This document shows, in pieces, positions 52,767 to 61,602 of a stretch of DNA of 64,000 nt. The notes beneath the pieces are model-generated. The model was not told the origin of the DNA. It searched no databases and saw nothing but the letters and a program-made list of their open reading frames with translations. Both the position numbers and the translations under genes were made by a program. Each line of letters starts with the position of its first letter. Within the stretch, counting starts at the first letter, position 1. The DNA is from REEB509 sp049314555. Its GTDB lineage: Bacteria; Pseudomonadota; Alphaproteobacteria; Caulobacterales; Aquidulcibacteraceae. The stretch lies in contig JBMOEW010000012.1 of the NCBI GenBank assembly GCA_049314555.1, positions 7,625-71,624 on the forward strand, given 5' to 3'.

Positions 52767-53492
52767 ATGATCACTATCCACCAATTCCCCTGCCTATCCG
52801 ACAATTACGGCTTCTTGGTTCACGATGCTGCGACCGGGATGTGCGCTACCATCGACACCCCGGACGCTGACGCCATTCTTGCGGCGCTGGCGGACCGAGG
52901 CTGGCGGCTAAGCCACATCCTCAACACGCATTGGCACCCTGATCATGCGGGGGGGAATGCGGCGCTGGTGGAGGCAACCGGTGCACGGGTGTATGGGCCA
53001 CAGGAGGTGTCGCGGATCGCGGCGCTGCCTGATGTGGTGGTGGGGGCTGGCGATATTGTGGCGCTAGGGGCGCTGGAAGCGCGTGTTCTTGATGTGGGCG
53101 GGCACACGCTTGGGCATATCGCTTATGTGTTCGATGCGCACAAAGTGGCGTTCGTTGGCGACGCGGTTTTTGCGCTCGGGTGCGGGCGCCTGTTTGAGGG
53201 CACTGCAACGCAGATGTGGGATAGTTTGAACCGGATCATGGCGCTGCCGTCCGATACAACATTGTATTGCGCCCACGAATACACCCAATCCAACGCGCGG
53301 TTTGCACTGCATGTGGATCCGCTCAACGAGGCGTTGGTGGCCCGGGCGGGCGAGATTGACGCGTTGCGTGCTGCTGGCAAGCCAACTGTGCCGATGACGC
53401 TTGCCCTGGAGTTGGCCACAAACCCCTTTCTGCGGGCGGGCAGTGCCGATCGCTTTGCGGAGCTGCGGGCGGCCAAAGACACCTTCAAATGA
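52767..53492 (+). CDS. gloB: Hydroxyacylglutathione hydrolase (glyoxalase II)
   Basis: The 241-residue metallo-beta-lactamase fold enzyme hydrolyses S-D-lactoylglutathione. Metal ligands are in THWHPDHAGG, GHTLGHIAY, FVGDAVFALGCGRLFEG and YCAHEYTQSN, all family-diagnostic. It completes methylglyoxal detoxification with a glyoxalase I not seen here. The start MITIHQFPCLSDNYGFL is canonical. It overlaps the cupin gene that follows (ATGA). Confidence 0.95.
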   Translation: MITIHQFPCLSDNYGFLVHDAATGMCATIDTPDADAILAALADRGWRLSHILNTHWHPDHAGGNAALVEATGARVYGPQEVSRIAALPDVVVGAGDIVALGALEARVLDVGGHTLGHIAYVFDAHKVAFVGDAVFALGCGRLFEGTATQMWDSLNRIMALPSDTTLYCAHEYTQSNARFALHVDPLNEALVARAGEIDALRAAGKPTVPMTLALELATNPFLRAGSADRFAELRAAKDTFK

Positions 53493-53935
53493 CAGCGATC
53501 AGTGGCGATTTGGGCGGTAAGGAGATCATCCGCCTGTTGGATTTGAAGCCGCACCCGGAGGGGGGCCACTATTGCGAGACGTTTCGCGACACAGAAGGGC
53601 CGGATGGCCGTTCGCGGGCGACGTGCATCTATTTTCTGCTGCAGGCTGGCGAGTTTAGCCATTGGCACCGGGTAGACGCGGCGGAGGTTTGGCTTTGGCA
53701 CGCGGGCGGGCCGCTTGCCCTGAGCATGAGCCCTGATGGCAGCCTTGCAACCACGCACGCCGTTCGGCTTGGGCCGGACTTGCGCGCCGGGCAGCGGCCG
53801 CAGGCGGTGGTGCCCGCGGGGGCCTGGCAGGCGGCGGAAAGCTTGGGGGCTTGGACGCTCGTGAGCTGTGTTGTGGCACCGGGATTTGCGTTTTCCGGCT
53901 TTGAGTTGGCACCACCGGACTGGCGGCCCCGGTAA
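53489..53935 (+). CDS. Cupin protein of the DUF985 family
   Basis: A 148-residue cupin with the DUF985 signature KPHPEGGHYCETFR at the N-terminus, FLLQAGEFSHWHRVDAAEVW for the metal-binding motif and VPAGAWQAAE, GAWTLVSCVVAPGFAFSGFELA at the end. The family is small and its reaction is not established. It overlaps the gloB stop by four bases, implying translational coupling and perhaps a role in detoxification of a sugar-derived aldehyde (inference). Confidence 0.87.
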   Translation: MTAISGDLGGKEIIRLLDLKPHPEGGHYCETFRDTEGPDGRSRATCIYFLLQAGEFSHWHRVDAAEVWLWHAGGPLALSMSPDGSLATTHAVRLGPDLRAGQRPQAVVPAGAWQAAESLGAWTLVSCVVAPGFAFSGFELAPPDWRPR

Positions 53936-53940
53936 GCCTG

Positions 53941-54750
53941 CTAGCGGCGGTTTTCGATCGCCGCGCGAATGGCTTCAGATGATGGCCGGCCGCTGTAGCC
54001 CAGATGGGGGGCCACCACGATCACCAGCGTGTCGCCCTGCGCGGCCACGGCGGGTTGCGGTCCGATTTGCAGGATAAGCCGGCGGATCGGCTGTTGGCTG
54101 GCCGCGGCCATGCCGTCTGCGGCGCGTTCAGCGGCGTCCAGAATGAGGCCGCCAACTTGGCCTTCCACTTGCTGCGGGGCCTGGACGTCCACGTTGCGCC
54201 CAACCCGGCGAATGAGAGACTGTTGGGTTTGCTCTAGGCGAGAGCGGTACACCGGGGGCGATGCTGGCGCTGGACGCAGGGGGCCCGCGGCTTCGCTAAA
54301 TGATACGGCGGTGCCCATGCGGTCGTTGCGCATGAAGACCGTGAGCTCGCCCCAAGGCGTGATGCGCAGGACAACGGCCCCATCGGCGGTGCGGTAGAAC
54401 TGGGCGCCGCCGGCGGCCATGGCGGGGTCTGGCCGGAGGACCCGGACTTCAGGGTCTCCTTCAAACTGCATCAGGGCGATCGGGCCAGTGCGATCCAGCG
54501 TGAAAGTGAGCTGGCCATCCGGGGTGCGGAAGCGTCCGGTGGACTGCGCATTCGCATCGTTGGGCCGCGATTGGGGGATGAAACCTTGAGGCTGCGCCGG
54601 TTGGGCGGCGGCGGAGCCTGCCCCAAGCGTCGCCAATGCCATCACCACCGCACCGCCGACGCGCGCACCAAGCTGACCACCCTTGTGGGGATGGTGGCCT
54701 TCCTGTGTGTGCGTGCTGGTTTGATCGGTGTTGACTCGGGCACTTTTCAT
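53941..54750 (-). CDS. Secreted protein, DUF4908-like
   Basis: The 269-residue product has an unusually long N-region (MKSARVNTDQTSTHTQEG) followed by a hydrophobic stretch and an AAAQ cleavage site (GSAAAQ). The mature part contains STGRFRTPDGQLTFTLDRTG, GDPEVRVLRPD, TPWGELTVFMRNDRMGTAV and a C-terminal basic-acidic LVIVVAPHLGYSGRPS segment. The pattern matches a caulobacterial protein family that I believe is DUF4908, of unknown function. The start at 54750 is the first Met before the signal. It is downstream of phaB on the same strand. Confidence 0.7.
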   Translation of the reverse strand: MKSARVNTDQTSTHTQEGHHPHKGGQLGARVGGAVVMALATLGAGSAAAQPAQPQGFIPQSRPNDANAQSTGRFRTPDGQLTFTLDRTGPIALMQFEGDPEVRVLRPDPAMAAGGAQFYRTADGAVVLRITPWGELTVFMRNDRMGTAVSFSEAAGPLRPAPASPPVYRSRLEQTQQSLIRRVGRNVDVQAPQQVEGQVGGLILDAAERAADGMAAASQQPIRRLILQIGPQPAVAAQGDTLVIVVAPHLGYSGRPSSEAIRAAIENRR

Positions 54751-54826
54751 GAACCCGATAGAAGCCGGCACAACGGGGCGCTTTTGGGGCAATGTGGCAC
54801 CGGCTTCACGGTGTGGCATTTGGGTA

Positions 54827-55552
54827 TCAGCCAGCGATATATTGCGCCCCGTTAACCGTGAGGGTTGCGCCGGTGGTAAAGCCATTGTCGTCCGACGCCA
54901 GGAACGCCACCGCCTTTGCGATTTCTTCGGCCTTGCCCAAGCGGCCAACGGGGATGGTCCCGATGATTTTGTCGAGCACGGCTGGCGGCACAGCGGCCAC
55001 CATGTCGGTATCGATGTAGCCTGGGGCCACACAGTTTACCGTGATGCCTTTGTTGGCGTTTTCCTGGGCCAGCGCCTTGGTGAAGCCAATCATGCCGGCT
55101 TTGGCGGCGGAATAGTTGGTTTGGCCGGCCTGGCCCTTTTGGCCGTTGATCGAGGTGATGTTGATGATGCGCCCGAAGCCGCGTTCGCGCATGCCTTCGA
55201 TAACTGGCCGGCACATGTAAAACAGGCTGTCGAGATCAACGCGGATCACTTCGCGCCATTGATCTACGTTCATTTTGTGGAAGGCACCGTCGCGGGTGAT
55301 GCCGGCGTTGTTGACCAGCACGTCCACCGGGCCGACTTCTGCTTCCACCCGTTTGACACCGGCTTGGCAGGCTTCCCAGTCGCCCACATCCCATTTGAAG
55401 ACCGAGACGCCGAGTTCGGCGGCGACTTCTTTGGCGGCTTTGTCGTTGCCGGCGTAGTTCGCGGCGACCTTATAGCCGGCCTTGACCAAGTTCTCGGAAA
55501 TCGCCTTGCCGATGCCGCGGGTCCCGCCGGTTACCAAAGCCACACGCGCCAT
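54827..55552 (-). CDS. phaB: Acetoacetyl-CoA reductase
   Basis: The 241-residue NADPH-dependent SDR has GGTRGIG, NNAG, the catalytic SINGQ and YSAAKAG, and the C-terminal GATLTVNGAQYIAG, characteristic of PhaB. It reduces acetoacetyl-CoA to (R)-3-hydroxybutyryl-CoA for polyhydroxybutyrate. The thiolase and synthase genes are not adjacent, so PHB synthesis, if present, uses genes elsewhere. Length and start are typical. Confidence 0.93.
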   Translation of the reverse strand: MARVALVTGGTRGIGKAISENLVKAGYKVAANYAGNDKAAKEVAAELGVSVFKWDVGDWEACQAGVKRVEAEVGPVDVLVNNAGITRDGAFHKMNVDQWREVIRVDLDSLFYMCRPVIEGMRERGFGRIINITSINGQKGQAGQTNYSAAKAGMIGFTKALAQENANKGITVNCVAPGYIDTDMVAAVPPAVLDKIIGTIPVGRLGKAEEIAKAVAFLASDDNGFTTGATLTVNGAQYIAG

Positions 55553-55642
55553 ATTGTTTTACTCCCCAGCTGAATCATCAACCGCACCCTACGTTTAGGG
55601 CCAATGATTGGCGTTTGGCTAGGAGAGTTTGGCCTTACAAAC

Positions 55643-56140
55643 CTAGGCTTGCGCAGGGGCGTCCAATGCGGTGAGCAAAAGCGTCAAGCCTGCCTCGGAG
55701 AATGCGATCATGTTGGCCAAGCGGTCTGGCGAGCCGGTTTCCAGGGTTGCGGCGCGAATGCCTGTAGGACCCGCCACCGACAAGCAGGCGTGGCCAGCGG
55801 CGTCGCCGTAGGGATTGCCGGTGGGGCCTGCGGCCCCCGTTTCGGCCAAAGCCCAATCGACCGAAAACCGCTGCAACGCCGTGCTAGCCAAGAGGCTGGC
55901 GTAGGGCTCGCTGGCGCTGCGCAGGCCAGTGACATCCTCTCGTGACAGGCCCATGAGCTGGACCCGGGATTTGGGGGTGTAAACGACCGCGCCGGCCACA
56001 AAATAGGCGCTGGCCCCGGGGATGGCCAAAAGCGCCGCGGAAATCAGCCCTCCGGCGGAGGATTCGGCCACAGCCAGCTTATGTTTTCGGGCAATCAGGC
56101 GCTCAGCGACCTGGGCGGCGATGGGGAGAAGTGTTTCCAT
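55643..56140 (-). CDS. pncC: CinA C-terminal-type nicotinamide-nucleotide amidohydrolase
   Basis: The 165-residue protein is the stand-alone form of the CinA C-terminal domain. LAVAESSAGGLISAALL, YFVAGAVVYTPKSRVQLM, the substrate loop ALAETGAAGP and the GNPYGD motif are present. It deamidates nicotinamide mononucleotide to nicotinic acid mononucleotide for NAD recycling. The gene is divergent from rpmB. An N-terminal start at 56140 is preferred, giving METLLPIAAQV. Confidence 0.92.
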   Translation of the reverse strand: METLLPIAAQVAERLIARKHKLAVAESSAGGLISAALLAIPGASAYFVAGAVVYTPKSRVQLMGLSREDVTGLRSASEPYASLLASTALQRFSVDWALAETGAAGPTGNPYGDAAGHACLSVAGPTGIRAATLETGSPDRLANMIAFSEAGLTLLLTALDAPAQA

Positions 56141-56278
56141 CGGCTATTGCTAGCGCCCCTTGAGCACGGCCGCGAGGGGAATTGGTGTGAGCTAAAGCGC
56201 GCGACGCGCTTGACCGAGGGCCCACGTTCCTTTATCAGCGCGCTTTCGTTTTTGAGCCTTCCAGATAAGGGCAGAGCC

Positions 56279-56587
56279 ATGTCTCGCGTTTGCGAGTTGA
56301 CCGGCGTTCGTCGCCAAATCGGCCACCGGGTCAGCCATTCCAACATCAAAACCAAGCGCGCCTTCGCGCCGAACCTGGTGAATGTGACGCTTTCCAGCGA
56401 CAGCCTCGGGCGCACCTTCCGCTTCCGGATCACGGCGGCGGCGCTGCGGTCGGTGGACCATATGGGTGGGTTGGACCTTTTTTTGCTGAAGTCTGGCGAA
56501 GATACGCTTTCCGAGCGGGCTGTTAAGGTTCGCCGCGAGCTGAAGAAAAAAGCCTCCGAAGCAACCCCGGTGCCTGAGGCCGCTTAA
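56279..56587 (+). CDS. rpmB: 50S ribosomal protein L28
   Basis: The 102-residue protein has the L28 N-terminus MSRVCELTG, SHSNIKTKRAF, PNLVNVTLSSDSLGRTFRFRITA and a lysine-rich tail. The alphaproteobacterial form is longer than that of E. coli (78 residues), as here. It is followed by a convergent phytase-like gene that overlaps its last four bases. No terminator is visible between the two genes. Confidence 0.96.
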   Translation: MSRVCELTGVRRQIGHRVSHSNIKTKRAFAPNLVNVTLSSDSLGRTFRFRITAAALRSVDHMGGLDLFLLKSGEDTLSERAVKVRRELKKKASEATPVPEAA

Positions 56588-57621
56588 GTCCCGAGCGGTT
56601 GGATTTGCCAGTCGAACACGCTGAGGATTGTGGCATGTTCTTCGGCGAAGTTGTTGTCTGTGGCGATATAGATCCTGATCTGGTCGTTTGGCAGTTCAAC
56701 CGCGGACAAGCCCTCATAATTTCCATAAGGCCCCAGGACGTTTGAGACATACGCCAAGTACTGGCGTGGGATCTCGCGGCCGGGCTGTTCAATCGCCTGG
56801 CGCGGCCAGCCAACGAGAGCAACGCGCAGGGCGCCGTTGGGCAGGTATTGGCGCTCTAACGTCAGCAAATCTCCATTGGGAAGACGCTCCAGCGCCGTTA
56901 CGGCGTAGCTCAGTTGGGGGCGCACACGCGTGATCGGCATCGCCGGGGTGGCTGCATCTATTGGCACGGCCCACACCAAAGAGGGGCCCATGCGCACGCC
57001 TAGTTCTGATGCCAGCAGCAGGCGACCGTCGGCCAGGGTGGTCATGGCTTCGAGGCCGCGGTTAGAGCGCAGGCGCTCGGTTTGCGCCAGCGGGGGGCCG
57101 GCGACGGCTGCTACGGCAGGGCCCCGGCCGAACACGTCGTAAATCCGGATCACTTGATTTTGCTCAAAGCTCACCGCAACCCGACCGTCAGGCAGCACCG
57201 CCAAATCCTCGGCGTCTGCATCCTCTTTTTCGGCCAGCGGGATGGCCCGTTCATCCGTCATCCGCGCCATGCGGGCATTCTGAAGGCCAGTGGGTAGCCC
57301 GGTCGTGGGCTCCAGGGTCATGTCTGCGCGTATCCAATCGCCGCGGTCGGTGATTGCGAGCAGGGAATGGTCTGGGAAAACCTGAATGTCGGAAACGCCG
57401 CCAAAGCCCGCGTCTGGGCTGGTCAGGCGGACGGCCCCCCGATAGGTGAAACCAACGGGAGGCGAATCCGGGCGGGCGTCTGAGGTGAGCCTAATGGGCG
57501 CTGGCTCAACGGAGATTTCGATCGGGCGCCAGGTTGATGTGGCGCTGGACTGCCCACACCCCACCACCGCTTGACTGCCCATCGCCAGCGCCAGCAAGCA
57601 CACCGCCAGTTTAAGGTTCAT
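56584..57621 (-). CDS. Esterase-like activity of phytase family lipoprotein
   Basis: A 345-residue protein with lipobox VVGC and a beta-propeller of the phytase-like family: GGVSDIQVFPDHSLLAITDRGDW, DAEDLAVLPDGRVAVSFE, RGLEAMTTLADGRLLLASE, YAVTALERLPNGDLLTLE and NYEGLSAVELPN. The family is annotated for esterase activity but the substrate is unknown. Its start overlaps the cobT stop (ATGA), so the two are coupled. It converges on rpmB. This rpmB/phytase-like/cobT order is conserved in alphaproteobacteria. Confidence 0.88.
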   Translation of the reverse strand: MNLKLAVCLLALAMGSQAVVGCGQSSATSTWRPIEISVEPAPIRLTSDARPDSPPVGFTYRGAVRLTSPDAGFGGVSDIQVFPDHSLLAITDRGDWIRADMTLEPTTGLPTGLQNARMARMTDERAIPLAEKEDADAEDLAVLPDGRVAVSFEQNQVIRIYDVFGRGPAVAAVAGPPLAQTERLRSNRGLEAMTTLADGRLLLASELGVRMGPSLVWAVPIDAATPAMPITRVRPQLSYAVTALERLPNGDLLTLERQYLPNGALRVALVGWPRQAIEQPGREIPRQYLAYVSNVLGPYGNYEGLSAVELPNDQIRIYIATDNNFAEEHATILSVFDWQIQPLGT

Positions 57622-59528
57622 TTTTGCATCGGTCTGGTTTTGGACTGAACCTGCATCGGGCCCCGCCTACGGGACGACGTTGTTGTTCGGCTTGGGGCTG
57701 CTTTTTCGTCGAACAATTCAGCGAGCTTGTCGATCATCACGCCGCCGAGGCGTTCGGCGTCGACGATGGTGACGGCGCGTTTGTAGTAGCGGGTCACGTC
57801 ATGGCCGATGCCGATGGCGATCAACTCCACCGGAGAAGACCGCTCGATCCAGCCAATGACAGCGCGCAAATGGCGCTCCAAATAGTGACCCGGGTTAGCG
57901 GAAAGCGTTGAATCGTCCACCGGCGCACCATCGGAAATCACCATCAGGATCCGGCGCTGTTCTGTACGACCCAGCAGGCGTTGGTGCGCCCACATCAGTG
58001 CCTCGCCATCGATGTTTTCCTTAAGAAGGCCCTCGCGCATCATCAGGCCCAAGTTCTTTCGGGCCCTGCGCCAGGGCGCGTCTGCTGCTTTATAAATCAC
58101 GTGGCGCAGGTCATTCAGGCGGCCGGGCTGTGGGGGGCGGCCCGCCTTCAGCCAATCCTCTTTGCTTTGGCCCCCCTTCCACGCCCGTGTGGTGAAGCCC
58201 AAAATCTCGACCTTCACGCCACAGCGCTCCAGGGTGCGTGCGAGGATATCGGCGCACAGGGCTGCCACCATAATCGGGCGTCCGCGCATGGAGCCGGAGT
58301 TATCCAGCAGAAGCGTGACCACGGTGTCTCTGAAGTCGGTGTCGTCTTCCTGCTTGAAGGACAGGGCCGAGAGGGGATCAATGACCACGCGCATCAGGCG
58401 GGCGGTGTCCAGGACGCCTTCTTCCAGGTCAAAGGTCCAGGCGCGATTTTGCTTGGCCATCAAGAGCCGCTGCAGGCGGTTGGCCAGCCGGCCCACCACG
58501 CTTTGCAGCGGCTGCAGCTGCTGATCCAGATAGGCGCGCAGACGGGCGAGCTCTTCTGCGTCGCAGAGGTCTTCGGCGGCTATTTCTTCGTCATGGGATT
58601 TGGTGAAGGCCACATAGCCGGCGTTCGGATCGTCTGGCTCGTTAGGGAACTCTGGCCTGATTGGCTTGGTGCCGGGGTCGTCCACGTCCTTTTTGTCATC
58701 CGTGGAATCGGGGGGGGCATCGGTTTCGATGGTGGCGAGTTGATCGGAATCTGGCGGCGCTTCGCCGTCGACCATTTCCATATCGGCGGGACTTGGCTGA
58801 TCATCGCCATCATCGCCGCCGTCCTGCGGAGGCTGAGGGGGCTGTGGGGGCTGATCTGGGGCGTCTGGATCTTGATCGGATTGATCGTCCTGGCCGAGTT
58901 CGTCGCCCAAATCGAGGTCGCGGATCAGGCCGCGGCTGAGCGCAGCAAACGCCTTTTGGTCTTCGGCGGCACCGGACAGGCGGTCCAGGGTCGCAGCAGC
59001 TTTTTGTTCGATGGTGTCGCGCCAGATGTTGGCAACGCCTTGCGCCTCGGGGGGCGTTGGCAGGCCAGTGAGCCGTTCGCGCACAATCAGGGCCAACGCG
59101 TCGGCCAGGGGGGCTGATGTGCGATCGGCCATCCGGTTGTAGCCGCGCTTTTCGGCGCGCTCGACCAAGGCCGCGCTTAGATTGTTGGCAACGCCCTTTA
59201 GAGCATTTGCCCCGAGGGCGTGGCAGCGCATTTCTTCAGCCGCATCAAACAAGGCACGGGCCTGGGCCCCTTCCGGGCGATGGCGGTTGTGGGCGGCCTC
59301 GTCATGGTGGGCCAGGCGTAAGGCAAATCCATCCGCTTCGCCGCGTAAGCGGGCGGCATCGAGCGGGGACAAAGCGCGCGGGGGATGCGGTAAAACCACC
59401 CGTCCCGCAGACATGCGGGGACCTTCCGCGCCGAAAACCACTTCGAGGTCTTCTTCGCCGGCGAGCGCACGGGTGGATTGCGCGAGGGCGCGCTTGAACA
59501 GTTGGAGTCGGGTTTCCTTCTCGGCCAT
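57618..59528 (-). CDS. cobT: Cobaltochelatase subunit CobT
   Basis: The 636-residue subunit of the aerobic cobalt chelatase works with CobN and CobS in cobalamin synthesis. An acidic, Pro/Asp/Gln-rich region in the middle (DQDPDAPDQPPQPPQPPQD) separates the N-terminal domain from a C-terminal von Willebrand A domain with the MIDAS motif DNSGSMRGRP and, further on, SDGAPVDDSTLS. CobS is not in the window, and cobN is not either, so the other subunits are elsewhere. Its stop overlaps the phytase-like gene. Confidence 0.95.
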   Translation of the reverse strand: MAEKETRLQLFKRALAQSTRALAGEEDLEVVFGAEGPRMSAGRVVLPHPPRALSPLDAARLRGEADGFALRLAHHDEAAHNRHRPEGAQARALFDAAEEMRCHALGANALKGVANNLSAALVERAEKRGYNRMADRTSAPLADALALIVRERLTGLPTPPEAQGVANIWRDTIEQKAAATLDRLSGAAEDQKAFAALSRGLIRDLDLGDELGQDDQSDQDPDAPDQPPQPPQPPQDGGDDGDDQPSPADMEMVDGEAPPDSDQLATIETDAPPDSTDDKKDVDDPGTKPIRPEFPNEPDDPNAGYVAFTKSHDEEIAAEDLCDAEELARLRAYLDQQLQPLQSVVGRLANRLQRLLMAKQNRAWTFDLEEGVLDTARLMRVVIDPLSALSFKQEDDTDFRDTVVTLLLDNSGSMRGRPIMVAALCADILARTLERCGVKVEILGFTTRAWKGGQSKEDWLKAGRPPQPGRLNDLRHVIYKAADAPWRRARKNLGLMMREGLLKENIDGEALMWAHQRLLGRTEQRRILMVISDGAPVDDSTLSANPGHYLERHLRAVIGWIERSSPVELIAIGIGHDVTRYYKRAVTIVDAERLGGVMIDKLAELFDEKAAPSRTTTSSRRRGPMQVQSKTRPMQK

Positions 59529-59567
59529 AAGGCCACCTTAGGGCCAAGCGCGGCGCGGGGAAGGCCT

Positions 59568-59891
59568 TTAACGGCCTTCTTTCACCTGCAGCCGTGCGGT
59601 TTCGAGCAATTCGCTCATGCGGGCGCGAATTTGGTGATCGGTTTGCGCGACTTTCTTGTCGTCCAGGTCCTTGCGGATTTTGCGGAAGATATCGTCTTCG
59701 CCGGCCTCTTCCAGGTCCGCCAGGATCACGGTTTTGGCGTAGGCTTCGCCCTCTTCCTTGGACAGGCCCATTTGCTCTGCCGCCCAGAGGCCAACCAGCT
59801 TGGCGCGACGGGCATGGGCTTTGAACTCTTGTTCCTGGTCCAGCTGGTACTTTGTTTCCTGGGCGCGTTCGCGTTCGTCAAACCCACTCAT
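59568..59891 (-). CDS. F1-ATPase inhibitor zeta subunit (DUF1476)
   Basis: The 107-residue protein matches the alphaproteobacterial zeta subunit that inhibits ATP hydrolysis by F1Fo (first described in Paracoccus). It starts with FDERERAQETKYQLDQEQEF, has LVGLWAAEQMGLS and VILADLEEAGEDDIFRKI, and ends in a coiled-coil tail ELLETARLQVKEGR. The gene lies between cobT and the divergent purC, far from the atp genes. It is highly charged and predicted helical, which fits the known four-helix inhibitor. Confidence 0.93.
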   Translation of the reverse strand: MSGFDERERAQETKYQLDQEQEFKAHARRAKLVGLWAAEQMGLSKEEGEAYAKTVILADLEEAGEDDIFRKIRKDLDDKKVAQTDHQIRARMSELLETARLQVKEGR

Positions 59892-60124
59892 TATCGCCTC
59901 TTGCGCTGTCGTCGTGAAGCAAAGCGCCTCATCGATCCCAAATAGGGCGCTGTGGCCCCGAGCGCTAGGGGCGTTTTGGCTTTGGCCGCGCGGCTACAGC
60001 GGGGGAAGATTGAGATCGGGGCCGAGGTGCCGTAGAGTGTTTGTCTGCGCGCGAATCCTTTTTCGAAAATCACGCGCGCGCCCGCCGCAGGATCGCGGCG
60101 ACGGCGCTTCGGAGGCGCTTTTAT

Positions 60125-60874
60125 ATGTCCCGTCGCAAGAAAATTTATGAAGGCAAAGCAAAGATTCTGTTTGAAGGACCAGAGCCAGGCACGCTCATCC
60201 AGTACTTCAAAGATGATGCCACGGCGTTTAATGCCCAAAAGAAGGCTATCCTTGAGGGCAAAGGCGTTGTGAACAACCAGATCTCTGGCTTCATTATGCA
60301 ACACCTGAACGCAATCGGCGTGCCGACGCACTATATCAAGACGGTCAACATGCGAGAGCAGCTCGTGCGGGAAGTGGAAATTATCCCGCTGGAGGTGGTT
60401 TGCCGCAATGTGGCAGCCGGTTCGTTGTCGCAGCGCTTGGGAATTGAAGAGGGAACACCCCTGCCCCGCTCGATTGTGGAGTTCTATTACAAGAACGACG
60501 CTCTGGGGGACCCGATTGTCGCCGAGGAGCACATCACCGCGTTCAATTGGGCCTCGACCCAGGAAATCGATGACATCATGGCGCTGACGCTGCGGGTCAA
60601 TGATTACCTGTTTGGCCTGTTTGCGGGCGTTGGCATCAAGCTGGTGGACTTCAAGATCGAGTTCGGCCGGCTGTATGAAGGCGATATGGTGCGCACTGTT
60701 CTGGCGGACGAAATCAGCCCGGACAGCTGCCGGCTGTGGGATTCCCGTACCAACGAGAAAATGGACAAGGACCGCTTCCGGCGAGACCTCGGTAATGTGA
60801 CTGAGGCGTATGTCGAAGTTGCTCGCCGGTTGGGCATTCTGAAAGTTGCCGGCGGCGGCGACGCAGTCCACTGA
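60125..60874 (+). CDS. purC: Phosphoribosylaminoimidazole-succinocarboxamide synthase
   Basis: The 249-residue SAICAR synthase carries KKIYEGKAKILFEG, DDATAFNAQKK, GVPTHYIK, VEIIPLEVVCRNVAAGSLS and FKIEFGRLYEG, all diagnostic. It converts CAIR plus aspartate to SAICAR. The start MSRRKKIYEGKAK is the usual alphaproteobacterial one. purS begins 13 bases downstream, forming the purC-purS-(secreted protein)-purQ group. Confidence 0.97.
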   Translation: MSRRKKIYEGKAKILFEGPEPGTLIQYFKDDATAFNAQKKAILEGKGVVNNQISGFIMQHLNAIGVPTHYIKTVNMREQLVREVEIIPLEVVCRNVAAGSLSQRLGIEEGTPLPRSIVEFYYKNDALGDPIVAEEHITAFNWASTQEIDDIMALTLRVNDYLFGLFAGVGIKLVDFKIEFGRLYEGDMVRTVLADEISPDSCRLWDSRTNEKMDKDRFRRDLGNVTEAYVEVARRLGILKVAGGGDAVH

Positions 60875-60887
60875 AAGGCGATGGGTG

Positions 60888-61130
60888 ATGAAGGCGATTG
60901 TCACGGTGGGTCTGAAGCCCGGCGTTTTGGATGTGCAGGGAAAAGCGGTGGCGCAGGCGCTCACTGGGCTCGGTTTTGCCGGCGTGGAAGCGGCGCGCGT
61001 CGGCAAAGTTATTGAGATCGACCTTGCGGGCGAGGATGCGGCGGCGGCGGAAGCTCAGGTCCGGGATATGTGCGAGAAGCTCCTGGCCAATACCGTGATC
61101 GAAAGTTACCGGGTGGAGATTAGGGGGTGA
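60888..61130 (+). CDS. purS: FGAM synthase subunit PurS
   Basis: An 80-residue protein with VTVGLKPGVLDVQGKAV, the G-F-x-G-V-E segment and a C-terminal VIESYRVEI strand, the pattern of PurS. It bridges PurL and PurQ and stabilises the ammonia channel. The start at 60888 is chosen because MKAIVTV is canonical. The stop overlaps the GTG start of the next gene, so the pair is coupled. Confidence 0.95.
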   Translation: MKAIVTVGLKPGVLDVQGKAVAQALTGLGFAGVEAARVGKVIEIDLAGEDAAAAEAQVRDMCEKLLANTVIESYRVEIRG

Positions 61131-61477
61131 TCGCCCGCCTGGCGCTTGTGCTCGGGCCATTATTGCTTGGGATTGGACTGTCTACTGCGACGGCCCAGCA
61201 GGTCGCGCCGCCTGTGTTGCCAGAGCCGCCTGTGTTGCCAGAGCCGCCGCAGCCGGCACGAGATATACTGGGTCCGCTGTCGTTCGAAGAGATTAGGTCG
61301 GATTTGATCGCGCGTGGCAAGATCGACCCGGCAAGCCGTCCCGAAATTGACTTGGAGGATCTGCGCGCGCGTCTAGACAGCAGGCGGATGGGTAGGCCAC
61401 CCGAAGCCTGGGAACGACCGGCGTGGCCGGATCAATCGCCGCCACCACCCCAATCACGCCCGCTATCGCGACCTTGA
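61127..61477 (+). CDS. Small secreted protein with Pro-rich repeat
   Basis: A 116-residue product with a signal peptide (GPLLLGIGLSTATAQ), then two copies of a PPVLPEP element encoded by a duplicated 18-base stretch, and a charged segment SFEEIRSDLIARGKIDPASR. The C-terminus is Pro/Arg-rich and the stop codon lies in the first, variant copy of the 16-bp tandem repeat. I do not recognise a family. Placement between purS and purQ, with a GTGA overlap to purS, is unusual because the product is exported while its neighbours are cytoplasmic purine enzymes. Confidence 0.68.
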   Translation: MIARLALVLGPLLLGIGLSTATAQQVAPPVLPEPPVLPEPPQPARDILGPLSFEEIRSDLIARGKIDPASRPEIDLEDLRARLDSRRMGRPPEAWERPAWPDQSPPPPQSRPLSRP

Positions 61478-61562
61478 TCATGCGCCACCTTGATCGTGCG
61501 CCACCTTGATCGTGCGCCACCTTGATCGTGCGCCACCTTGATCGTGCGCCACCTTGATCGTG
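61471..61562. repeat. Tandem array of 16-bp direct repeats
   Basis: Five perfect copies of CGCCACCTTGATCGTG run head to tail at 61483-61562, preceded by a 12-base variant (61471-61482, CATG instead of CGTG). Each unit contains a GATC. The array starts at the stop codon of the small secreted protein gene and lies in the gene-poor stretch before purQ. Confidence 0.95.
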
Positions 61563-61602
61563 ACCGGCGCGCTGGCCGCTGATCGCCTGAATCGCTGACG
61601 GG

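Noticed and set aside
61471..61562. CRISPR array
   Set aside because: The 16-bp repeats are contiguous with no spacers, and there are no cas genes nearby. It is a simple direct-repeat array.
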